Source: a virus
Virus record (IMG/VR): IMGVR_UViG_3300020222_000048
Span: 1-44,527 of that record
DNA length: 44,527 bases
Strand: one strand, 5' to 3'
Numbering within the stretch: the stretch's first letter is position 1; each line of letters opens with the position of its first letter. A program made the position numbers and the translations under genes. The notes beneath the pieces were generated by a model. It had not been told where the DNA came from, did not search any database, and saw only the letters and a program-made list of their open reading frames with translations. Below, piece after piece: positions 8,937 through 18,100 of the stretch.

Positions 8937-10739
8937 ATGGCTAAAAAAATAATACCTATTAAATACACAAGTCGTGATTTTCAGAGCATAAAAGACGATT
9001 TAATAGAACATGCTAAGAGATATTATAAAGATTCTTATAAGGATTTTAACGAAGCGTCGTTCGGCTCTTTAATGCTAGATTCTGTAGCATATATAGGCGA
9101 TATGTTATCTTTCTATATTGATTATCAGGCAAATGAAAGCTTTCTTGATAATGCGGTAGAGTATGAAAATATTATAAAAATAGGTAGACAATTAGGATAT
9201 AAATTTACTAATTCTGTTTCTTCAACAGGGGTGGCTAGTTTTTATATTTCTCTTCCGGCTATAGCTGGTGGTTTAACACCTAATTTTGATTATGCGCCCG
9301 TATTAAAAAGAGGTAGTACTTTTAAAACAGTCAACGGAGTATCGTTTATATTAAACGAAGATGTAAGATTTGATAATCCAAACAATGAAATAAGGGTAAG
9401 TACAGTAGACGAAGACGGATCACCGACTTTTTATGCTGTAAAGGCGGTAGGAACTGTAGTTTCTGGCTTGACAACATCAGAAACTGTATCTGTCGGCGCA
9501 TATGAGAGATTTAAGAAAATTAATTTAAATCAGTTAGATATTGTTGAAATATTATCTGTTGTAGACTCAGAGGGTAATGAATATTTTGAAGTTGATTATT
9601 TATCTCAAAATGTTATTTATAAATCTTATACTAATAAAAATCCTACTGATGCCGTATTGGCAAAAGAAATATTAAAACCATTTGTTGTTCCAAGAAGATT
9701 TGTGGTTGATAGAAACTTAAGAACTACCTCATTACAATTCGGTGCTTCAACTAATATAGAGCTAGATAATTCTAATAATATCAGTTTTGAGCCTACCAAT
9801 GTAGTATTGGATATCTATGGAAAAGATTATATTTCCAGCGACTCTTTTGACCCTTCAAGACTATTAAATAATGATAAATTTGGTATTTGTCCTTCAAATA
9901 CCACTCTTACTGTCACATATAGATATAACGATTCTTCTAATGGCGTTAACTTTGCAGTTAACTCTTTAAATTCTGTTTCAAATGCAAAGTTTGACTTTAT
10001 GAATGAACAAGATTTAGACCCTGATTTAGTAGATGCTGTACAGGAAAGTTTAGAAATAAACAACGATGTTCCATTACTTGGTGATGTTACTGTAATAGAT
10101 TCTGAGGAGTTAAAGAGAAGAATTGAAAATAGCTTTTCTGCTCAGAATAGAGCTGTAACGCAGCAAGATTATAAATCTTTAGTATATGCAATGCCATCCA
10201 AATTTGGAGCTATTAAAAGAGTAAATATTATAAGAGATGATAATTCCTTAAAGAGAAATTTAAATCTTTATATCTTATGTGAAGACGCAGATGAAAAACT
10301 AACCATCGCTAATCAAAGCGTAAAATCAAACATAAAAACGTGGCTAAGTCGCAATAAAATGATTAATGATTCTATAGATATATTAGATGGAAAAATTATT
10401 AATTATGCTATTACGTTTGTAGCTTTAGGTACAAATGAAAAGGCAAAAAGCGATATTTTAATTGATGCCCTAAATCAACTCAAGTCTGATTTTTCGAGAC
10501 TTCCTGATTTTGGAGAAACATTTAATATTATTGATATCTATTCTAGCTTGAAAAAAGTTCCATCTATTATTGATGTTGTTTCTGTTAAAGTGGAGCCAAG
10601 AGTTGGAAATAATTACTCTAATTCACAAATGGATTTTAAACAAAATACAACTGCTGATGGAAGGTTTATAAGTGTACCTCTCAATGTTGTAATGGAATTA
10701 AAATATCCGGATAGTGATATAAAAGGAACAATTTTATAA
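8937..10739 (+). CDS. 6: Baseplate wedge protein, gp6 / baseplate J-like (600 aa)
   Basis: The N-terminus reads KKIIPIKYTSRDFQSIKDDL, then EASFGSLMLDSVAYIGDMLS and YIDYQANESFLDNAVEYENI. This is the typical opening of T4 gp6-like and P2 J-like wedge proteins, with a helical N-terminal part followed by beta-rich repeats. A second J-like landmark is RAVTQQDYKSLVYAMPSKFG (residues ~405-425). In the contractile-tail family this protein forms the iris ring that changes diameter during baseplate expansion. Its length is close to T4 gp6 (about 660 aa). A good TGAGGAAAG ribosome binding site lies at about 8922-8930. The stop overlaps the next start as TAATG. Confidence 0.9.
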   Translation: MAKKIIPIKYTSRDFQSIKDDLIEHAKRYYKDSYKDFNEASFGSLMLDSVAYIGDMLSFYIDYQANESFLDNAVEYENIIKIGRQLGYKFTNSVSSTGVASFYISLPAIAGGLTPNFDYAPVLKRGSTFKTVNGVSFILNEDVRFDNPNNEIRVSTVDEDGSPTFYAVKAVGTVVSGLTTSETVSVGAYERFKKINLNQLDIVEILSVVDSEGNEYFEVDYLSQNVIYKSYTNKNPTDAVLAKEILKPFVVPRRFVVDRNLRTTSLQFGASTNIELDNSNNISFEPTNVVLDIYGKDYISSDSFDPSRLLNNDKFGICPSNTTLTVTYRYNDSSNGVNFAVNSLNSVSNAKFDFMNEQDLDPDLVDAVQESLEINNDVPLLGDVTVIDSEELKRRIENSFSAQNRAVTQQDYKSLVYAMPSKFGAIKRVNIIRDDNSLKRNLNLYILCEDADEKLTIANQSVKSNIKTWLSRNKMINDSIDILDGKIINYAITFVALGTNEKAKSDILIDALNQLKSDFSRLPDFGETFNIIDIYSSLKKVPSIIDVVSVKVEPRVGNNYSNSQMDFKQNTTADGRFISVPLNVVMELKYPDSDIKGTIL

Positions 10740-12169
10740 TGTCTATTAAAAAATTTATTGCTTCTAAAGATACTACTATTACCGATGCTTATAAAGAAGA
10801 TTATAGGTCACGCGCTATAAATTCGAATATTGGGGCGGCAGATTCTTTAGAAGTTTTTTCAATTTATGGTCAAGTTACTACTTCTTCTTTGGAAAAAAGC
10901 AGAATTTTAGTTGAATTTCCAATATCGCAAATTTTATCCGATAGACAATCCGGTAAATTACCAGCTAGTGGTAGTGTAAATTATTTTTTAAAGTTAACAA
11001 ACGTTGTACATCCTTTCAGTGTTCCTAGACAATTTAAAATGACCATAAATCCAATAACAAAGTATTGGGAAGAAGGTTATGGCTTAGACATGGAAGGCTA
11101 TACCGATGACGGCTTTAAAGAAAATATAGGCGGTAACGGTGCAACATGGGTTATGGCTTCTAGTGGGACTTATTGGGATACTCAAGGAGGCGACTATTTA
11201 ACATCATCGCAGTATACTTTAACTAGTAGTTTTGAAACAGGGTTAGAAAATATAGAATTAGATATTACAGAAATAACTGAAAGATGGCTATCTAGCGTAA
11301 TACCAAATTATGGTTTTATTATCAAACTTTCTTCATCTTATGAAGATGGTTCAACATTACAGAGTTTTTATACTAAAAAATTTTCTGCCAGAGGATCGCA
11401 GTTTTTTTATAGTAGACCTGCCATAGAAGCTAGATGGAATCCGGCTGTAACTGATGATAGAAATAGTTTTTATGCCTCTAGCAGTTTGCTTTCTGCTGAT
11501 GACAATAAAATGAATTTGTATTTTTACAATAAAGTAAATGGAGCATCTAAAAATATAGTTAATAATCCAACAGCTACTGTTAAATTTTACTCCAATTCTT
11601 CTTTGTCTAATGAAATAATCCCTTCTTATTTATCAGTAACCAATCCTTTTCCCGGCGTATATAAAGCCCAAGTAGCTATAAACACTACGGCTAGTATTTT
11701 GTATGATAAATGGGTTGATGCATCTAATATTACTGATAAATTTTTCTCTTCCTCTTTTGACGTTCTACAAAGAGAAAACGATATTGTAAGTGATGTACCG
11801 CAATATATTATAAACATAACAAATATGAAATCTTCATATTTTCAAAATGAAAACACCAGATTTAATATTTTTGTTCGTGAGCGTGATTGGCAACCTAATA
11901 TCTATACAGTAGCTTATAATAATATAGAAAATATTATAATTCCCAATTTATATTATAAAATTTTTAGATTTAACGATAATTATACTGTAATTGATTATTC
12001 AACTGGATCGTTAGCTTATACTAAAACTTCTTACGATTCAAATGGTAATTATTTTGACTTGGACATGAATATTCTTGAAAAAGATTATGGTTATGCTATA
12101 AAATTAGCTACTTGGGATGGAGTTCAATTACAAGAATTCAAAGATATATTTAAATTTAGGGTAGAATAA
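10739..12169 (+). CDS. DNRLRE-like structural protein (476 aa)
   Basis: The first ~230 residues resemble DNRLRE-type beta-sandwich domains found in surface and phage structural proteins: KKFIASKDTTITDAYK, a strand SRILVEFPISQIL, LKLTNVVHPFSVPRQFKM, and later LDITEITERWLSSVIPNYGF with IIKLSSSYEDG. The remainder is beta-rich, with a final segment (YYKIFRFNDNYTVIDYS ... DYGYAIKLATWDGVQLQEF) that looks like another beta-sandwich. The gene overlaps gp6 by one base (TAATG) and is followed two bases later by the giant protein gene, so it is almost certainly part of the same baseplate/tail unit. The exact virion position is unknown. Confidence 0.6.
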   Translation: MSIKKFIASKDTTITDAYKEDYRSRAINSNIGAADSLEVFSIYGQVTTSSLEKSRILVEFPISQILSDRQSGKLPASGSVNYFLKLTNVVHPFSVPRQFKMTINPITKYWEEGYGLDMEGYTDDGFKENIGGNGATWVMASSGTYWDTQGGDYLTSSQYTLTSSFETGLENIELDITEITERWLSSVIPNYGFIIKLSSSYEDGSTLQSFYTKKFSARGSQFFYSRPAIEARWNPAVTDDRNSFYASSSLLSADDNKMNLYFYNKVNGASKNIVNNPTATVKFYSNSSLSNEIIPSYLSVTNPFPGVYKAQVAINTTASILYDKWVDASNITDKFFSSSFDVLQRENDIVSDVPQYIINITNMKSSYFQNENTRFNIFVRERDWQPNIYTVAYNNIENIIIPNLYYKIFRFNDNYTVIDYSTGSLAYTKTSYDSNGNYFDLDMNILEKDYGYAIKLATWDGVQLQEFKDIFKFRVE

Positions 12170-12171
12170 TA

Positions 12172-15100
12172 ATGTCTTTAAAAAATCTATTTGGTAAAAC
12201 TTCTGAAAACATCATTAGTAATAAAGAATTACAAAAAATTTACGATGATTCAGAATCTCAACAATATGTTGAACAGGTTATAGAAGAAAAAAATAAATTC
12301 ATTCCTGTTGTTGATTTTACGTCGGCTTCTAATTTTGCTAGATACGGTTCAGCAGAAAGATATTATGTTGATGCATTAACCAACATATATCAAAACTATC
12401 CATATGATGGCTCTAAGAAAGAAAAATTAGAATGGAGAAATCGCAGTACTCCTTTTGATTTATATGTTTTTGACAATTTATATCCTAAAACAACTGGTTA
12501 TGTAAATTTATCTGCTAATATAACACTAAGTTCACAAATAGTAGATTTAGTTTCTTATCGTTCTTCTTCTGCGCCGCAGTATATAACTGTTAAAGGTGGT
12601 CCAAATCCGGCTATAGATGGTAAATTTGAAAATTCTAATATATATGATTTAAAAACTAACAGGGAATGTAATTTAGGTATTACTCAACAAGGTAATACAG
12701 TAGAATTTTGGTTTAAAGATGAATATTCTTCTACCGGTTCTTTAACTAATTCCAGATATGCCTTATTTGACTTATGGAATGGTAAAGCGAAATCTGATAA
12801 TTCTTATTCTAGACTTTTAATTGAAAATTTAAACGGTACTAGTTTTGGCGTTACATACATGTCTGGTTCTTCTGGAGCAGACCGCGTATCTATTGAACAT
12901 TCTATAGATAAAAATAAGTGGCATCATTATGCCTTTACTTTTAAAAATAACAGTCAAAATAATAATAATTTAGACATAAGTTTATATGTAGATGGTGATT
13001 TGGTTAAAAAAATAACTACTACTGCAACAGGGAAAATTAATTTAGCTAATAATTCCGGCATGATAGCTAATATTGGCGCTTATAGAACTAATATAGATGC
13101 TAATAACAACGCATGGAATGGATTTGGTGTTTCTTATGGAAGCTATGATGAATTAAGATTTTGGAAAGTCGCTAGAAACTCTAAGCAAATTTTCAATAGC
13201 TGGCACCGTTCTTCCGGTGGCGGCACAAATAAAGATACAGCTAATACAAATCTAGGTATATATTTTAAATTTAATGAAGGCGTAATAGATGAAAATAACA
13301 TTAATGATTTAGATAAGATATGCCTTGATTATTCTGGACGCTTATCTAATGGCGTTATAGTTAATTATACGGCTGGTTGTAAAAATACTAGTTCTGCTAT
13401 AAATGAATATTTTTCTAAAATAATAGAAGAAAAAGAGCCAATTATATTTTCTTCTAATCCCTTAGTGCAACAAGTGATTGATGAATATTCTATTTTAGGT
13501 TTTCAATACGATCAGACTAATCCAACATCTTTTTATAAATCTGTTCCTTCTTGGATAGTAGACGAAACGGAAAATAAAGATTATCAAGATTTAAATTATT
13601 TAATACAAATTATTTCAAGTTATTTTGATTCTTTGCATCTTTATATTGAAAAATTGCCAAGAATAAAAGATGTAGAATATTTAAAATCTGTTGATAAACA
13701 AAAAACTTTTACTAAAAATTTATTGACTTCTCATGGATTTGAATTTAGCGATATCTTTTCTGACGCTTCATTATATGAGGAATTATTTTCATCAACTGAA
13801 AAAGAAGATTTTTCAGATAAACTTTATAATGTAAAAAATGCTATATATCAAAATATATACAACAACTTAACTTTTATTTATAAGTCCAAAGGAACTGAAA
13901 AGTCATTAAGAAATTTAATTCGTTGCTTTGGTGTAGATGATGAATTAGTTAAAATTAATTTGTATGCTGATAATATAACATATGACTTAAAAGACAGATA
14001 TGTACCAACAGCAATAAAGAAAAAATATATAAATTTTAATAACACAGATAAAATAACCGGTTTTATTTATCAAAAGCAAACACCGGGAAATCCTACCTCA
14101 AAAGGTTTTATTACCGGCTCTACGGATGAAAAGTTAAAATTTATACCATTAACTTTTGAAACAGAAGTTATATTTCCAAAAAGAAATGATGTCTATTCTA
14201 TAGACTATTTCAGCGCTCAGTATACTGATGTTTCTCTTTTTGGCGTTCATACCGCTAAAGATGACGAAAATGATTTATCTTGGGGCAGTGATAAATTTAA
14301 TTTTTATGTTTACGCCACTAAGATAGCAAACGACAGTCCAGATGTATACTTTAGCTTGTCTGGATCCTTTAACGGGCAGCAAATATACGTCACAAGTAGC
14401 GTATATAAAAATACTTATAATAACGAAAAATGGAATTTGTCTGTTAGATTATACCCAGATAAACTTAATAATATAAATTTAACTTCCGGCTCTGATGAAA
14501 TAACAAAATATTATTTAGATTTTGTTGGTTATAATGTTTTAGGTGATGACGTTAATAACAACTTTATTGTTAGTGCTAATATATTATCTGGTAATTACGA
14601 AGAGGCTATAAAGCAAAATAAAAGATTATATGTTGGTGCCCATTATGAAAATTTTGACGGTACAACTATAAAAGCTTATTCTGATGTAAAAATATCAAAT
14701 TTAAGATTATGGTTTGATTATCTTAATAATGACGAGCTATTATCACATGCTTTAGAAGTTAATACACATGGTAGACAATACCCAAACTGGAATCCAAACT
14801 ATTTAAACTCTATCGTTAATACTTTTACGTCAAGTTATATTATAAGCAGTCAAGATACTCTAGTTTTAGATTGGACTTTTGAAGATGTAACCTCTTCTGA
14901 TAATAATGGACAATTTTACGTTAAAGACTTTTCTTCTGGCAGTTTAGATGCAAATTATAATTACGGCTTAGGATGGTTAGCGGATTATTTAACTAATGAA
15001 TATACAGCTTTTGGTGATAAATTCTTTCCCAATGATTTATCGACCGTAGAAAATCAGTACATTTACTCTCTAAAAAAGCAACAACCAGAAACTTTGAATA

Positions 15101-18100
15101 GTAATGACTTAATAGATATTTCTCCTATTGACGATTTTACTAGAACAAAACAATCAAAACCATATACATATTTTATTGCTATAGAAAAAAGTATGGCTCA
15201 AGTTATAAATGATGAAATACTTGATTGGTTTGCTACTATAAAAGATTTTAATAACTTAATCGGAGATCCCTCAGAGAGATATCGTATTGAATATAACGGT
15301 CTTGCACACTTAAGAAAATTATTTTTCAGTAGAGTAAATAATGAACCAAGTTATGAAAAGTTTTTAGAATTTTATAAATGGATTGATTCTTCTATAACTG
15401 TTTTAATAAATCAAATATTACCAGCTAGTGCAAATATAACAGACAAAATTAGAAACGTAGTCGAAAGTCACATATTAGAAAGAAATAAATACGAAAATAA
15501 ATTACCAACCTTAGAATTTAAAGGAAAAGTTAAGTCATATCCCGTTCAATCACATTTAGAATATAATTATGTGGAACAAGCAGCAGAATTATCTAGCTTA
15601 TCTGAACAATTAAAAGTCAGCAGATACTATAATTTTAAGCCTATATGGTTAAAGAATAGGGTGGAAAGAAACAACACCTTAGTTGATACGGATCTTTTAC
15701 CACAAAATGATATAGATAGAGAAGTTCTAAGACAAATTATAAACAATAAAAATCTAGATTCTCCACCGACAGTATACTTGCCAAATGATATTACTGGTTA
15801 TGAACATGATACATACAAAATTAGAACATTATCTAAAACATATAAATTAAATACAGATAAGTTAATAATTTGTGAAGATATAATAAAACCAATAAATATA
15901 GAAAATACAAAATTTACAGGACAGATACAATTTGCAGAAGACTTAGAAAATTCTGCTAGTTCTGATGTACTACCTAAATCCTATAAGAAACAAGGAAATT
16001 TCTTAAATAATTATGAATACTTACAGACTTCTGGAAGAACTGAAAACAATAAATCATTTGTTTCTGCATCTGGAATTTTAACCAGTACTTCTTCTGTTAA
16101 TGAACTAGGATATGCTGATAAAAGTTTAATACAAAGAGCTGCAAAAAAGAATGTATTTGTTGAAAGATTTAGTGCTCCCGGTGGCGCAGAAGTAAATAGT
16201 AGAGGTGCATTAGATAGAGATGCGGAAGAATATTCTGCTTACAATAACTTAAATTATAGAAATTTTAGAGTTAGAAAACAACTACATGCTTGGTTGGCGG
16301 AAAGCATGAGTATAAATCCAGTAAATCCTTCTTATCATAAAGTAAATAGAAACTTTGGTTATCTACCGGGAGAACCATATTATGAATATGTTGGAGGAAA
16401 TTCTGGTAATGGACCAATTCCTACATATACTTTATCTTCGTCTGCTTATACATTAAATAATTTCATGGGTATCCTTTATGATACAGGAGGTGTAGATCAA
16501 GATTATTTAATTTCAGAGCAAAAATATGTATTTATTGAACCACCGGGAGGTATAACTAAATTTACTATTAATTCTTTCTCTACTGCTGATTTTAATGATA
16601 AATTAAAAATTTATTACAATCCCAATCCAGAAATAGAAGTTGAATTACCAAAGCCTCATGGCGCAGGCGGCAGCCAAGGTTGGTCTGATATTTCATTAGG
16701 ATTAAATAATAACGCTCTTGCATTAGCTAAAATAGATAATAAAATATATGTTGCTGGCGATTTTGCGTTTAATGGTAGCGAAGCAGTTAATTTAAATTCT
16801 ATTGCTGTTTGGGAATCAGGTAGTAATTTAATGCCTCTAAGCGGTGGCGGTGTAGACACTGACGGAGGTGAAGAAATAAATTGCTTATATGTAAGTGGCA
16901 CCGATATATACGTTGGAGGAAATTTTTATACAGTCGGTGTTGACCCATTAATTACAATCCAGCAGCCTTTAACTGATTGGACCATTTTAACAGCTTCAAC
17001 GGTATTTTCAGTAGAATATCCATATAAAATATTTTCTGTAAATGATACTTTATATGTTGCTGGATATTGTGATACAACTTCTAAAAATGGTATTTCCTAT
17101 TATAATGAAACATCCGGATGGCAAATTTTAACTTCTAGTGATGGATACTATATAAGCGGTACAATACACGCTATAGTAGTTAAAGATAATTATATTTATT
17201 ATGCCGGTAACATAAGAAATGTTAATAATACATCTGATATCTTAGCTCAATCAAATATTGGTAGATATGATCTGACAACTAATACTTATGAAACTCTAGG
17301 TACGCCACATATAGATATTACAGATTTTTCTTCTGGTTCTTATGTAAACTGCATGACCATTTCTGGTTCTGATGTATATGTTGGATTATGGGATGCAAAA
17401 AATTATATAGTATGGAAATGGGATGGCTCTTCTTGGTCGGGCGTGGGAGATCAAATACTAAACTTTGTTCCTACCTATGCAAATGATATTCAATTTAGCG
17501 GTAGTGATATTTATCTTGGTGTAACATTTGAGGCTGGTTTATGGACTCTTTCTTCAAGTATTTGGATTCCAGTAGCAAATTATGACGGCTCATATGTTAA
17601 GCAAAATAATATAAACCCTAATTACAATAGTTCAACGGGTTTAGAAGCGTTAAAGGGTGAAAGTGGAGTATCAACCGTAAGAAAAATTATTGTCAATGAT
17701 GATGGAACTATAGATATATTTGGCGGTTTCAATAAATTAGCTGATAATAATGGAAATGCAATTTTAGAATTAAGCGGCGCAGCTAAAATATCATTTGATG
17801 TAACTGGTAGTATAGTTTTTAGTCAAATCGGTGATGGTTTGTTGGTATATGGTAGTCCCACATATGATACAAGATATGTACAACAAATACACGCGGCTCA
17901 TTACAGTGGCAGTGACTTATATGTTGCAGGAGCATTTGACGATTATACAAGTTATAAGGTCTATAAATTAGTCGGAACGGCTTGGATACCACAACTTTCC
18001 AGTGATTATTCTTCTGGCGAAGGAGTAATTTATGATTTTACCTTTTTAGGAGAAAAAACTTATTTTGTCGGTAATGACTTATTAGATTCCATTAATAGTA